Made by a program: the position numbers and the translations under genes. Below the pieces are notes generated by a model. The model was not told where the DNA came from, did no database searches, and worked only from the letters and a program-made list of their open reading frames with translations. 64,000 nt of DNA from contig CABIYE010000004.1 in assembly GCA_902362865.1 (NCBI GenBank), positions 1-64,000 on the forward strand. Direction: 5' to 3'. This DNA is from Clostridiaceae bacterium (GTDB lineage Bacteria > Bacillota > Clostridia > Lachnospirales > Lachnospiraceae). Positions 8,735 to 17,920 of this stretch are shown piece after piece (the stretch's first letter is position 1; each line of letters starts with the position of its first letter).

Positions 8735-9937
8735 ATGGATAATGTCATTAGATTAAGTAAATTTGTAAAAAATTTAGGAATAGTAACAACAGTTCTTTTT
8801 TTAATAATCGTACTGGTAACATTTGTTACAGGAAATATGGGGGTTGCGATATGTTTTATGCCTTTTGTATTTTTAGGTATTGCTTTAATTTTGGCATACA
8901 AGAAACAAATAATTGTAGTAAATGAAGATGAAATTGTATTTAGCTATCTGGTTAAGAAAACTCAGCATATAAAATATAATGATATTCGTTGTATTTTAAT
9001 GATTCCATTAAATGGTAGAACAGATGTCATATTAATTGATAAGATGTACAATAGACTTGTTACTCTGGAGCAAGTGTATGTAAATTATGATATTTTATAT
9101 GATACACTTATAAAACATGAAATAGATCTTGTGGATTTTGGTGAGTTAGTTGAACAGAACAAAGATGTATCAAAGTATGTACCTGCTTTAAACTGGATAG
9201 AAAAGAATTTCTATAAATCTATATGTAATGAGAATACAACTATCAAAAATATGTCAAAAACAATAGAAAAAGAAAAGCGTAAAAAAACAAAGCAATTTTT
9301 AAAAGCTTTAGGTTGGATTCTAATAATTGCTGATGCGGTAGCATTTTTTATTGGTGGCAAAACAATGTTAGTTATATTTATAATGGTTTTGATGATTACA
9401 TATGCAGTGTATATAAAATATTATCCATATATATTTATAGAAGTCACCACAAAAAAAGGACAAGAACTGGCGTATCAATTACCATTTATGGGTGCAGCAA
9501 TAGCAATGCTTTTATCCCTGAATACGAGTAAACTCTTTAATTATGAATTTGGAAACTATATGAAGATTACGGCAATTATTACTGCTTTACTTGCACTGCC
9601 ATTTATTATTAAATCTTTAAAAACAGATGTACCACAGAAATTTGGACGTAAACTTTCAGTTGTATTTGCTGCTTTTATAATCGCATTTACAATTAGCTTC
9701 CCAATAAATTTTTTATTTACATTTGATGGGGCAACTCATGAAATTGCAATTGTAACAGACAAAAAGATTAGCAGTGGTAAAACTAGAGATAGAGAGTTAT
9801 ATGTAAGTTGTAATGGTAAAAGAGAAATATATACTGTTTCAAACAGTGAATATGAAAATACATCAATAGGCGATAGTAAAAGAATTTGTAGAAGAAAAAG
9901 TGCATTAGGATTGGAATATAGTACGATACATGATTAA
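8735..9937 (+). CDS. multi-pass membrane protein with a PH-like domain
   Basis: 400 residues. Two hydrophobic segments near the N terminus (about 14-34 and 36-56) are followed by a beta-rich cytoplasmic domain (IVVNEDEIVFSYLVKKTQHIKYNDIRCILMI) like bacterial PH or DUF6560-type domains. A charged helix and then about five more membrane segments (about 190-330) and a C-terminal soluble tail follow. No catalytic motif. A GGGAGA ribosome site lies upstream. Neighbours are small membrane proteins of similar composition, suggesting a surface or stress-related cluster of unknown job. Confidence 0.6.
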   Translation: MDNVIRLSKFVKNLGIVTTVLFLIIVLVTFVTGNMGVAICFMPFVFLGIALILAYKKQIIVVNEDEIVFSYLVKKTQHIKYNDIRCILMIPLNGRTDVILIDKMYNRLVTLEQVYVNYDILYDTLIKHEIDLVDFGELVEQNKDVSKYVPALNWIEKNFYKSICNENTTIKNMSKTIEKEKRKKTKQFLKALGWILIIADAVAFFIGGKTMLVIFIMVLMITYAVYIKYYPYIFIEVTTKKGQELAYQLPFMGAAIAMLLSLNTSKLFNYEFGNYMKITAIITALLALPFIIKSLKTDVPQKFGRKLSVVFAAFIIAFTISFPINFLFTFDGATHEIAIVTDKKISSGKTRDRELYVSCNGKREIYTVSNSEYENTSIGDSKRICRRKSALGLEYSTIHD

Positions 9938-9970
9938 TATTTATTTAAAGATAAGGAGGGAATATATAAG

Positions 9971-10168
9971 ATGAAAATATTGTTAGCAGTAGTTGGAGGA
10001 TTATTATTACTGATATTCCCTTTTATAGTTATGAAAAAAGCAAAAGTAACAAAAGAAGAAAATACTGATGAAGCAAGGAAAAAATTTAATGTGTTTCTCA
10101 TTTGTATGATACCTGTTCCTCTAATAGGCTTCATATTTCTTTTAATAGGGCTTAGAAGTTTTTTATAA
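9971..10168 (+). CDS. small two-helix membrane protein
   Basis: 65 residues starting MKILLAVVGGLLLLIFPF, preceded by AAGGAGGG. Two hydrophobic stretches (about 2-19 and 43-62) flank a charged KKAKVTKEENTDEARKK loop. No family recognised. It is 33 bases after the large membrane protein and 19 before the next gene, so the three are probably co-transcribed. Confidence 0.6.
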   Translation: MKILLAVVGGLLLLIFPFIVMKKAKVTKEENTDEARKKFNVFLICMIPVPLIGFIFLLIGLRSFL

Positions 10169-10187
10169 AATTAAATAAAGGAGAAAA

Positions 10188-10469
10188 ATGTTAAAAAACA
10201 ATGATATATCAATACCAGAAGCCTGCTATGCAGATTTATGTAAGGTGGGTTTTTTTGAAAGAAAACAGGTTAAATTAACAATTATATGGAATGAAAAAAT
10301 AAGCAGAAATAAACAAATACTTACACTTAAGAAGTTATATCCTGAATTAAATAAAGTGTCTACAGTTGAAAGCTATAAAATTACAAAAAAACGAAGAAAT
10401 GGCAATTTGCAGAGATGGGATGGGGATTTGCTGTTGACTTTTCGCATAAAGCAGAAAAAGCGGGGATAA
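10188..10469 (+). CDS. small basic hypothetical protein
   Basis: 93 residues, Lys-rich, beginning MLKNNDISIPEACYADLCK and ending RIKQKKRG. An AAAGGAG site is properly spaced. No domain recognised; the distribution suggests a soluble DNA- or protein-binding module. It lies inside the same likely operon as its small membrane-protein neighbour. Confidence 0.5.
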   Translation: MLKNNDISIPEACYADLCKVGFFERKQVKLTIIWNEKISRNKQILTLKKLYPELNKVSTVESYKITKKRRNGNLQRWDGDLLLTFRIKQKKRG

Positions 10470-10566
10470 AAATATTGTTAGAAGAATAACTAAAAATCTT
10501 GCTAATGTATAAGTTAAGTAAAAAATAGAATGAAAAATAATCATATAGCAGAGGAGATTGGGTAAT

Positions 10567-11298
10567 ATGAAGGAACAAAAGAAATCTTCTTGGGGAGCGG
10601 TTCTGGTGTCATTTTTAAAGGAATTTCTATTAAACTCATTCGAAGCCCCAGGTCATCTTTATTATGATGAAAATTTAACTAATGAAGGAAAAAGAAAGAA
10701 AAATTATATTTGGAGGGTGCTTCTACTGGTGACTGCGGTAGGAGTAGCTTTGCTTCCTGTTATAGCTTGGAACATGTTTGTTCCAGATGTGCTATGGGCA
10801 AAAATAGTTACCGTTGTAGTGTGTGAAGGCTATGTTGTTTTTATAGTAAGTATGGAGATTATCCAAATAAAGGATGAGCTAAAGGAAGATATGTTAAAAA
10901 TAGGGGGATATAAAATTACTCCCAAAGGAAGTATTTCCCTATTTAAAGAAATTGATTTTAAGATTGCTCAAACAGAGTATTCTTATACAATATTGATTTC
11001 TAAGAAACCTTTAAAATGGCTTTATAAGAAGTTTTATGTTACAATCTATGGAAGACATGGAAAAGTAAAAAAGATTGAATTGGTTCGAGCAGACAAAAAG
11101 TATTCTACGAAATATGAGACAATGAATGGTACAGTCTTAGAAAAGTTGCAAGAAGAAAATAATAGGTTTTTAAGGAAATGCTTAGGTACTCCCAGTAAAA
11201 AGAGTATGACAGGCGTCGAATATTATTATGAGTGGGGACAAATACAATCCTTCTATGATGATCGTTCTTGTCAAACAGGAATTGTAATTATGTTTTAA
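10567..11298 (+). CDS. membrane protein with two N-terminal helices
   Basis: 243 residues. The ATG at 10567 is preferred over the upstream TTG because GAGGAG (10551-10556) is correctly spaced for it. Two hydrophobic segments (about residues 52-72 and 78-98) are followed by a cytoplasmic domain containing GGYKITPKGSISLFKEIDFK and a C-terminal YYYEWGQIQSFYDD. This resembles the other PH-like/membrane proteins in the cluster. No named family. Confidence 0.55.
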   Translation: MKEQKKSSWGAVLVSFLKEFLLNSFEAPGHLYYDENLTNEGKRKKNYIWRVLLLVTAVGVALLPVIAWNMFVPDVLWAKIVTVVVCEGYVVFIVSMEIIQIKDELKEDMLKIGGYKITPKGSISLFKEIDFKIAQTEYSYTILISKKPLKWLYKKFYVTIYGRHGKVKKIELVRADKKYSTKYETMNGTVLEKLQEENNRFLRKCLGTPSKKSMTGVEYYYEWGQIQSFYDDRSCQTGIVIMF

Positions 11299-11460
11299 AA
11301 TAAGGAATATTGTATCTCTTGCTTCCGTATGCAGAAAGATTACATCGGTACAGAGAAATGTGGTAGTGATACACCAAAGAACACAGGCGAAACCTTATAT
11401 CTCGGTTCCACAAGTAGCGAATCTTTCAAAAGAGAGAGATGGGTAAAACTTCGCTGTTTA

Positions 11461-11508
11461 TATAATAGTAGGGGACGATGTTTTATCCCCTGCTATTATA
11501 CGTTTTTT
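11461..11508. terminator. bidirectional terminator
   Basis: TATAATAGTAGGGGA pairs with TCCCCTGCTATTATA, followed by CGTTTTTTA. It separates the plus-strand membrane cluster from the convergent DUF6040 gene. Confidence 0.85.
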
Positions 11509-11517
11509 AGCATGTTT

Positions 11518-12486
11518 TCACCAATATTGCTTGGTACCTAACCGATTTTTCAAATAACATCTGATTCCAAGATATACTCCCTGAGAAAGTACGAAAAGCA
11601 ATAGAAGATTTACGGAAAGTGCTTTTTTAATTGCTTCTCCAAAATAAATGATGACAGCAGTACTTGTCAGTATCATCAGTAGAGTAATAACATCCCAACA
11701 GTTTTTCTTATATAATTCTATAACCTTTATTTCTATCAGTATCGCCAGTATCCCTGTCCCTGCCACACATATTCCGACAACCAATATCAGAAATAACCAA
11801 TATACCATTCCGGCTATAAAAGGATTTGGAATTTTTGTGCTAATCTGTGCCACAGATTGCCCGGCATCAATTGTCCAACCGATAAAAGTTTGTAGGAATG
11901 ACGCTGCATCATGGAAGAATGATTTACAATCGGAAAGGAACACATCGGACTGTACTGCCTGAAAAAGAGTGGTTGTCAGCGAATACCATGCAAGAAGGAA
12001 CAAGGTTGTTTGGAACATTACCGTTTTTGCTTTATACTGTCCGGCAAGTCGCTCTTTTTGTGTTCCGTATTTCGCTTTTTCATTCTGATAGGCTGTCCGG
12101 TCACAGGATTCACATTTTTCATAGAGTACCGGCTTTTCTACCGGTATCTCTACGATTTTCTGATGTGTCCGGGCATAATCCCGTTGTTGTGTTAAACAGC
12201 GTATTTTATTTTGATATTCCCCGATCATGACGTTTGCGCTTCGCAGCTTCTCTTTCTCGTTCCGCAATGCTCTGTCTGCCAGCTTCAAGTCGTTCTTTAA
12301 TGCTTGAATATTCCCGGCTCTGTTCTCTTTGTTTAATTTCTCGTTCAAGATCAGAGATTCGTTGAGCTGCGTCTTCAGTTCCACGATAAGCTGGTCTTTC
12401 TGTTCCAGTTCTTCTTGTATCTCCTCGGTCAGGAGCAGAAGCTCTTCCAACTGTTCGGCGTTCTTTAATTCTCTGGATTCGTTCAT
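11518..12486 (-). CDS. DUF6040-like coiled-coil membrane protein
   Basis: 322 residues. The first about 110 form a long coiled coil (ELKNAEQLEELLLLTEEIQ...). A short CESCDRTAY zinc-like pair follows, then four hydrophobic segments in the C-terminal half. This arrangement matches a protein family found in Tn1549-type conjugative elements of Firmicutes (I recall DUF6040). Function unknown. A GAGAAAGGACG ribosome site sits before the ATG. Its presence with the downstream RelBE pair marks conjugative-element debris within the cargo. Confidence 0.7.
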   Translation of the reverse strand: MNESRELKNAEQLEELLLLTEEIQEELEQKDQLIVELKTQLNESLILNEKLNKENRAGNIQALKNDLKLADRALRNEKEKLRSANVMIGEYQNKIRCLTQQRDYARTHQKIVEIPVEKPVLYEKCESCDRTAYQNEKAKYGTQKERLAGQYKAKTVMFQTTLFLLAWYSLTTTLFQAVQSDVFLSDCKSFFHDAASFLQTFIGWTIDAGQSVAQISTKIPNPFIAGMVYWLFLILVVGICVAGTGILAILIEIKVIELYKKNCWDVITLLMILTSTAVIIYFGEAIKKALSVNLLLLFVLSQGVYLGIRCYLKNRLGTKQYW

Positions 12487-12504
12487 CTATATCACGTCCT
12501 TTCT

Positions 12505-12585
12505 CTATCTGCTGTTCCAGTTCAGCAATTCGTTGTTATCCTCTGCTGATTTGGTCGTTTCAATCAATACGCTACATTCTTCCAT
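12505..12585 (-). CDS. 26-codon reading frame before the DUF6040 gene
   Basis: ATG with an AAAGGG site 9-10 bases upstream opens a 26-codon frame (MEECSVLIETTKSAED...) ending 19 bases before the DUF6040 start. It may be a leader peptide or, more likely, the shortened first part of a coiled-coil gene. Low confidence as a product. Confidence 0.35.
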   Translation of the reverse strand: MEECSVLIETTKSAEDNNELLNWNSR

Positions 12586-12667
12586 CGTAATTCAGCCCTT
12601 TCTTTTTAATTTTGAATATGAAAAAAGCAGTCGATCATAAATGAAAGACTGCTTTAAATCATATCCT

Positions 12668-12997
12668 TTATTGCTTTGTGTGGAGATTTAACTGATTGTC
12701 TATGTCCCGTCCGGCATACATTACTCTAAGTATTGTTACAACTTTTTTATCGCTGTCTGGAATATAAAGTACCACATAATTGTCTACTGGTAATACACGA
12801 AGTCCACGACTTTTCCACGGTTCTTTTTCATATTTTCGATAACGCTCCGGCATCGTATCCAGACTTAATATCTGTTCTTCCAGACGGTCAAGCTGTCCGC
12901 TTGCATTTTCCGGCGATTGTAATTCAAAAGAAATATATTCAAAAATCCCTCTCAAATCACTGTCAGCCTGTTCGGATAATTCTACTTCATATATCAT
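12668..12997 (-). CDS. RelE/ParE-family toxin
   Basis: 109 residues with the RelE/ParE layout: MIYEVELSEQADSDLRGIFEYI, then two helices, and the C-terminal strands RGLRVLPVDNYVVLYI and VVTILRVMYAGRDID. ParE-type toxins poison gyrase and RelE-type toxins cleave mRNA on the ribosome; sequence alone does not settle which. It starts inside the end of the antitoxin gene (4-base ATGA-type overlap), the usual arrangement for such pairs. Confidence 0.85.
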   Translation of the reverse strand: MIYEVELSEQADSDLRGIFEYISFELQSPENASGQLDRLEEQILSLDTMPERYRKYEKEPWKSRGLRVLPVDNYVVLYIPDSDKKVVTILRVMYAGRDIDNQLNLHTKQ

Positions 12998-13302
12998 AAG
13001 CCATAATCCTTGCGAATGTCAGCAAATGCTTTCTTCGCATTTTTTGTCCGTCCAGCCTGCATATCCGCATATCCTTTCTCCAATTCTTCATTGAACTCTG
13101 CTTCTGATAATGTGCTGATATCAACCGGTCTGGCAGATGGTATTTTTACTTCAAACGGAAGTCCTCTCTGTAAGATAATCTGTTTATAAAACATATTGAT
13201 AGCACTGGAAGCAGGGATACCAAGTGTAGACAGGATACTTTCTGCTTTTTCTTTGACATCTGGTTCAATCCTTGCATATAAATTTGCTGATTTTGTAGCC
13301 AT
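12994..13302 (-). CDS. RelB/DinJ-family antitoxin
   Basis: 102 residues from MATKSANLYARI, chosen because AAAGGAG lies just before this ATG. The ribbon-helix-helix N terminus (NLYARIEPDVKEKAESILSTLG) binds the operator as a dimer. The C-terminal region, with EAEFNEELEKGYADMQAG, wraps the toxin. Antitoxin-first order and the 4-base overlap indicate coupled translation and autoregulation. Stabilises the surrounding element. Confidence 0.85.
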   Translation of the reverse strand: MATKSANLYARIEPDVKEKAESILSTLGIPASSAINMFYKQIILQRGLPFEVKIPSARPVDISTLSEAEFNEELEKGYADMQAGRTKNAKKAFADIRKDYGL

Positions 13303-13381
13303 ATAAAACATCTCCTTTCGTGAGTAGTATTTCCATCTATCTTTATTATATGCAAATGTCCGCACAATAGCAATACTATTT

Positions 13382-13567
13382 TTATGCTCCAATAATCTTA
13401 TTGAATAACTGTAACAATACATCTTTTACGCCGGACGCATTGAATACAAGACCAACGGCTACTAAGGCAACTACCAAGAATCCGATAAGTTTGGAAAACT
13501 CACGCTTACAGGATAATCGAACTACTGCATACTAACCGCCACAGGGAACTCCTAATCCCTTGCCCAT
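13382..13567 (-). pseudogene. remnant of a small conjugative-element membrane gene
   Basis: In one frame from ATG at 13567: MGKGLGVPCGG, an in-frame TAG, then YAVVRLSCKREF and a hydrophobic segment LIGFLVVALVAVGLVFN, ending FNKIIGA at 13382. The hydrophobic tail and its text look like a transfer-region membrane protein from a Tn1549-like element. Either a nonsense mutation or only the C-terminal part survives. Supports the view that the cargo contains decayed conjugative-element pieces. Confidence 0.4.
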
Positions 13568-13692
13568 GAGGGGAAGAATAGTTTATCATATTGTAAATAA
13601 ATATAAAAATAATATAAAAAGTTTTTGTGTTTTTAAATGATTTGTTAAGGTTAGTTGTTTATATATAGAGAAGAATAATTAAGAGAAAAGTG

Positions 13693-14247
13693 ATGGATAT
13701 GATACAAGACTGGATGATAATAAACAAAATTAAGATGGGAGATCCTGATGCATGGGATATTTTAGTACATAAATATTATGATAGTGTGTATTTTTATTGT
13801 GTTCGCAGATGTTATGGAGACTGCGATATAGCTTCTGATTTAACACAGGATATTTTTTTAAAATTGGTAGAAAGTTTACCTAGATACCGATTCATAGGAA
13901 AATTTCAAAATTATCTATACACTATGGCTGTCAATACTTGCAATAATTATTTGAAAAAAAGACATATTGAGCAAATAGAACTCACAGATAATTTTACAAC
14001 TGATTTAGACACTTCATTGATTGATGAAATATTACATGATGAGAGAAAAGAAACGGTTCAAAAAGCACTTGATTTACTTCCTGAAATACAACGAGAGGTT
14101 GTGATACTACGGTATTATCACGATTTAAAGGTAAAAGATATTGCGACAATTACTGGCGTGGGGGTATCTACTGTACAGTCACGTATTTATCAAGGCCTTA
14201 GAAAATTAGAAAAAGTTTTAGAAAGAGAGGAATTTTATGATGGATAA
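13693..14247 (+). CDS. ECF-type RNA polymerase sigma factor
   Basis: About 184 residues (GTG at 13690 and ATG at 13693 or 13699 are possible starts). Region 2 is LVHKYYDSVYFYCVRRCYGD ... DLTQDIFLKLVESLPRYR; region 4 is LLPEIQREVVILRYYHDLKVKDIATITGVGVSTVQSRIYQGL. It directs polymerase to a private promoter set. The downstream gene overlaps by 11 bases and encodes a membrane protein, a position typical of an anti-sigma factor; an ABC exporter follows. This looks like a self-contained cell-envelope stress or peptide-resistance operon. Confidence 0.88.
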   Translation: MDMIQDWMIINKIKMGDPDAWDILVHKYYDSVYFYCVRRCYGDCDIASDLTQDIFLKLVESLPRYRFIGKFQNYLYTMAVNTCNNYLKKRHIEQIELTDNFTTDLDTSLIDEILHDERKETVQKALDLLPEIQREVVILRYYHDLKVKDIATITGVGVSTVQSRIYQGLRKLEKVLEREEFYDG

Positions 14248-14992
14248 AAAAGATATTATATCGAAATTGGCTGGTTATAAATTAGAAGGTGATATAGAAG
14301 GACGTGAAAAAATCATCGAATTAGGATATGAAATAATGATTAGACTTAGAATGAGTCGACATTCTTACTTTGAGCTATTCCTGTCAACTTTTCGCTTCAT
14401 ACATGTTCATACTTGGATAATTCAATTATTCATTTTTCTATCAGGGATAACTATGGCATTAAATTTTAAAAATTTACAGCCGATAAGTGAAATAATGTTA
14501 TGCATCACAGGTGTAATATTCATTTCGGCTTTATTTTTTATAGATGAATTATTCAAAAGTTTTACTACAGGAATGTGGGAATTGGAACAGACATTCAAAT
14601 ATGATTTGCGACAACATATTATGATGAAATTATTGATTTTTGGCATTATTGATATGGTAATTGTTATTTTGCTTTCTCTTATGACTAAATCTATAGTATC
14701 TTTGCCTTTGTATCAGATATTAGTCTATGTACTTGTTCCATACAATATTGTTTGCATTATTTTATTTTCGCTTATAACTATATGGAGAAAGCAATTACAT
14801 AATTATTTCCTATGGTGTATATCGGGAAGTATTTGTGTCGCAGTTATTTTAATTGCAAATATCTTTAAAATATATGAAATTCGAATGCTTTATTGGGGAA
14901 TAGCATATTTCATTACAACGACAATATTAGGGATTATCTTATATTCTCAAACTAAAATAATCAAATGGGAGGTAGCTTCAGTATGGAATTAA
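14237..14992 (+). CDS. membrane protein, probable sigma-factor partner
   Basis: 251 residues with a soluble N-terminal about 55 residues (DKKDIISKLAGYKLEGDIEGREKIIELG) and about six hydrophobic segments after residue 60. The start overlaps the sigma gene; ATGs at 14237 and 14240 both fit the AGAGAGG site. No zinc anti-sigma motif (HxxxCxxC) is visible, so an anti-sigma role is inferred only from position. It could also be a transport component working with the downstream ABC genes. Confidence 0.65.
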   Translation: MMDKKDIISKLAGYKLEGDIEGREKIIELGYEIMIRLRMSRHSYFELFLSTFRFIHVHTWIIQLFIFLSGITMALNFKNLQPISEIMLCITGVIFISALFFIDELFKSFTTGMWELEQTFKYDLRQHIMMKLLIFGIIDMVIVILLSLMTKSIVSLPLYQILVYVLVPYNIVCIILFSLITIWRKQLHNYFLWCISGSICVAVILIANIFKIYEIRMLYWGIAYFITTTILGIILYSQTKIIKWEVASVWN

Positions 14993-15849
14993 CTATTAAT
15001 AATATAACAAAACAATATGGGAATGTAACTGTGCTTGATGATGTGTCGTATCGATTTACTCCTGGAATTTACGGAATATTAGGTGCTAATGGGGCGGGTA
15101 AAACAACTTTATTTCGTATTATTTGTGGACTGATGAGAGCAAATTGTGGAAATATACAATATGACCATAAAGATATTGCTCTGCAAGCAGAATATTATCG
15201 CTCGATTCTTGGATTCTTACCACAAGATTTTCGATACTATCCTGATTTTACAGGATTAAATTTTATGATGTATATCGCTTCATTGAAAGGCTTAAATGGG
15301 AAAATAGCAAAAAAGAGATGTTTAGATTTATTGATTCAGGTTGGCTTAGATGATGTGAAAAATAAAAAAATCAGAAAGTATTCTGGCGGAATGAAACAGA
15401 GACTAGGTATCGCTCAAGCAATGATCAATAATCCGGAAATTTTAATATTAGATGAACCTACGGTAGGGCTTGATCCCAAAGAGCGAGTTAAATTTAGAAA
15501 ACTGATAAGTTCGTTTGCATCAGAAAAAATAGTATTATTGTCTACACATATTGTATCAGATATAGAATATATAGCAGATGAAATCATTATTCTAAAAAAA
15601 GGTAGAATTGAAAATACAGGCACAATAACATATTTGTTGAAAGATATTAACAAGTGTGTATGGGAATGCCTGGTTCCAGAAAAAGAAGTAAATCGAATTG
15701 AGCAAGTATATACAGTAAGTAATCGTAAATATGGAGAAGACGGAGTTGTTCTTCGACTTATTTCAAGGGAAAAACCTTTTGCAAATGCGAAACAAGTTGA
15801 TCCGGTTTTAGAAGATTTGTATTTGTTTTATTTTAGAGAGGGGGAATGA
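14983..15849 (+). CDS. ABC transporter ATP-binding protein
   Basis: 288 residues from the ATG at 14983, with GGGAGGT nine bases upstream; the gene overlaps the previous one by 10 bases. Walker A is GANGAGKTT (about 36-44), the signature YSGGMKQRLGIAQA and Walker B ILILDEPTVGLD follow, then the H-loop LLSTHIVSD. It belongs to the ABC-2 type drug, peptide or bacteriocin exporter group. It powers the permease encoded five bases downstream, most likely for self-protection. Confidence 0.93.
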   Translation: MELTINNITKQYGNVTVLDDVSYRFTPGIYGILGANGAGKTTLFRIICGLMRANCGNIQYDHKDIALQAEYYRSILGFLPQDFRYYPDFTGLNFMMYIASLKGLNGKIAKKRCLDLLIQVGLDDVKNKKIRKYSGGMKQRLGIAQAMINNPEILILDEPTVGLDPKERVKFRKLISSFASEKIVLLSTHIVSDIEYIADEIIILKKGRIENTGTITYLLKDINKCVWECLVPEKEVNRIEQVYTVSNRKYGEDGVVLRLISREKPFANAKQVDPVLEDLYLFYFREGE

Positions 15850-15853
15850 GAGT

Positions 15854-17020
15854 ATGACATCGCTAATTAAGTTTGAACTTGGGAAAATATTGAGAAACCG
15901 AACTGTATTTGGTGGGATTGTTGTAGGATGCTTAGTCCTTCTGGGGATTTTTTTTGTTGGGTATCACTATTCACAGCTATCAATGAGTGAAGCGAGTAAT
16001 AAGAAAAAGGGGTTTGAAAAGAGCCTCGATGTAATAATAGATGAAAAATATTCTGGAGAGTTTACAGATGAAAAAGTTAAAATGATTCTGTCTGATTCTA
16101 TGAATAATTTCCAAGAGAATGAAGAGCAAAAAGTTGTTAATAAGCCTTTTTATCCATTTTATTGGGAAATGGGAGATACTTTTTTTTCAAAAGATGCCGA
16201 AAATGTTTATTCAGAAATGATTGAACAGGTTAATAAAGGCCAAAGATTAACAATAGAAGACGTGGATTTATATTCATTGGACGAGGCTGGATTTAAAAAA
16301 TTTGATACTCCTTTGACATTAGGAAATTATGTTCCATGGACAGATTTATATCGAGTACTTGGATATATATATGCTCTTTTGTCCATAATTACAATATTGG
16401 TATCTTCCATAGTGTTTTCAGATGATAATTCTAAAAATATCAATCAGATTCTGTTAGTTACAAAATATGGAAGAAACAAAATGATATTTGCTAAATTGAT
16501 TGCGACAAGTATTATTACAGTGAGTTTATTTATTATTTTTCAATTGGTCAACATAGGTGTTTTCTCTACAATGTATGATATGAGCGGATGGAATTCAGAC
16601 ATACAAACAAATTTGTCGTTGGGGTTATTTGACTTCCCTTTGCAATATAACCATATTCAAATATACTTTTTAATTCTTGTCATGCAATTAGTTGGTATTG
16701 GATTTGTTGAGAGTGTAACATTGTTAATATCAGCTCTTATGCATTCATCTATGTCAGTATTAGCTGTTTCATTAGGGGTATATATATTACCATTATTGCT
16801 GGTGCAAATGATAAAAACAGGGGTAGGTAACAAAATTTTGTATTTGTTTCCAATAAATAATTTGAATGTACAAAATATATTAGGTATTCTATATTCAAAA
16901 GATGCTTTTTTCTTCCATTCCTTCTTCATTAATATAGGATTTATATTTATTTTTCAGCTCTTAATACGAGTAGGGATGCAACTATATTGCTTTATTTATA
17001 TTAAACATTGGAAGTTTTAA
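15854..17020 (+). CDS. ABC-2 type permease
   Basis: 388 residues: one N-terminal membrane helix (about 15-37), an extracellular domain of about 130 residues (many Lys/Glu), then five or six helices from about residue 165. This is the layout of ABC-2 permeases with a large first loop. It follows its ATPase by four bases. The substrate is unknown; sigma factor and partner upstream suggest envelope stress as the trigger. Confidence 0.8.
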   Translation: MTSLIKFELGKILRNRTVFGGIVVGCLVLLGIFFVGYHYSQLSMSEASNKKKGFEKSLDVIIDEKYSGEFTDEKVKMILSDSMNNFQENEEQKVVNKPFYPFYWEMGDTFFSKDAENVYSEMIEQVNKGQRLTIEDVDLYSLDEAGFKKFDTPLTLGNYVPWTDLYRVLGYIYALLSIITILVSSIVFSDDNSKNINQILLVTKYGRNKMIFAKLIATSIITVSLFIIFQLVNIGVFSTMYDMSGWNSDIQTNLSLGLFDFPLQYNHIQIYFLILVMQLVGIGFVESVTLLISALMHSSMSVLAVSLGVYILPLLLVQMIKTGVGNKILYLFPINNLNVQNILGILYSKDAFFFHSFFINIGFIFIFQLLIRVGMQLYCFIYIKHWKF

Positions 17021-17103
17021 TGATTTTTTCAATGAAAATGCAATTGAAGAAAAAATATGATATCATGTGAGTAACAAATCGGAATTTAAAGGAGCGATAA
17101 TCT

Positions 17104-17724
17104 ATGAATAAAAACGAACAATGGCTAAAATGGGCAGTAGAATTACAAGCTATTGCTCAGGGTGGTTTGTTTTATGGAAAGGACAAATTTGATATAGAAC
17201 GATATGAAAGAATCCGAGAAATTTCTGCTGAAATGATAAGCTATAAAACTGAAATATCTACAGAAAAAGTTCAAAATTTATTTTGCAGTGATGTAGGATA
17301 TCAGACTCCTAAAATAGATACAAGGGCTGCGATTTTTAAAGACGGGAAAATATTATTGGTTCATGAAGCAAATGGTACTTGGTCATTACCGGGAGGTTGG
17401 TGTGATGTCGATATTTCCGTAGAGGAGAATACAATAAAGGAGGTCAAAGAGGAATCAGGACTTGATGTTACTGTAAAACGTGTGATTGCTGTTCAAGATA
17501 GGGAGAAACATAATCTTCCAATATATGCGTATAAAGTATGTAAGATTTTTATGCAATGTGAAGTGACGGGCGGTCAATTTAAAACGAATATTGAAACAAC
17601 AGGTTTTGATTATTTTGGAATTGATGAGCTTCCAGAACTTGCAGAAGAAAAGAATAATAAAGAACAAATTGCGATGTGTTTTAATGCAATGCAATCAGAA
17701 AAATGGGAAGCTTTATTTGATTGA
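17104..17724 (+). CDS. NUDIX hydrolase
   Basis: 206 residues with a helical N-terminal domain (about 1-70) and a NUDIX domain. The NUDIX box reads GGWCDVDISVEENTIKEVKEESGL; the REUxEE core is KEVKEE, and the first Glu of the canonical box is not in place, as in the N-terminally extended ADP-ribose/nucleotide-sugar pyrophosphatase subfamily. It cleaves nucleoside diphosphates linked to another group. GGAGCG precedes the ATG. Last gene of the AT-rich cargo before the integration module. Confidence 0.88.
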   Translation: MNKNEQWLKWAVELQAIAQGGLFYGKDKFDIERYERIREISAEMISYKTEISTEKVQNLFCSDVGYQTPKIDTRAAIFKDGKILLVHEANGTWSLPGGWCDVDISVEENTIKEVKEESGLDVTVKRVIAVQDREKHNLPIYAYKVCKIFMQCEVTGGQFKTNIETTGFDYFGIDELPELAEEKNNKEQIAMCFNAMQSEKWEALFD

Positions 17725-17864
17725 CTTCCGGTTTTCTAAACTGACAACTTCTAGTTTGTTGAATTAAAAATGAAATAAAGTTCCAGTAATCATAGAGTGT
17801 ATGGATTCAATTCCATATGCTCTTTTTCTTTACTTAATTTCATGAAAAATGTAAAAATCTAATG

Positions 17865-17893
17865 TTACGAGTTGCATTAAAGAAAACTCGTAA
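17865..17893. terminator. hairpin downstream of the NUDIX gene
   Basis: Perfect nine-base inverted repeat TTACGAGTT/AACTCGTAA. It lies between the cargo and the excisionase region and may be a terminator or a protein-binding palindrome. Confidence 0.4.
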
Positions 17894-17920
17894 GAAAAAA
17901 GTAAAAAAATTTGCTTTTGA

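Noticed and set aside
11329..11541. 70-codon open frame beginning MQKDYIGTEKCG
   Set aside because: No ribosome site, runs through a perfect bidirectional terminator and into the convergent DUF6040 gene; not protein-like.
12994..13422. Longer antitoxin starting at 13422
   Set aside because: The extra 40 residues have no conserved text, and AAAGGAG is placed for the ATG at 13302.
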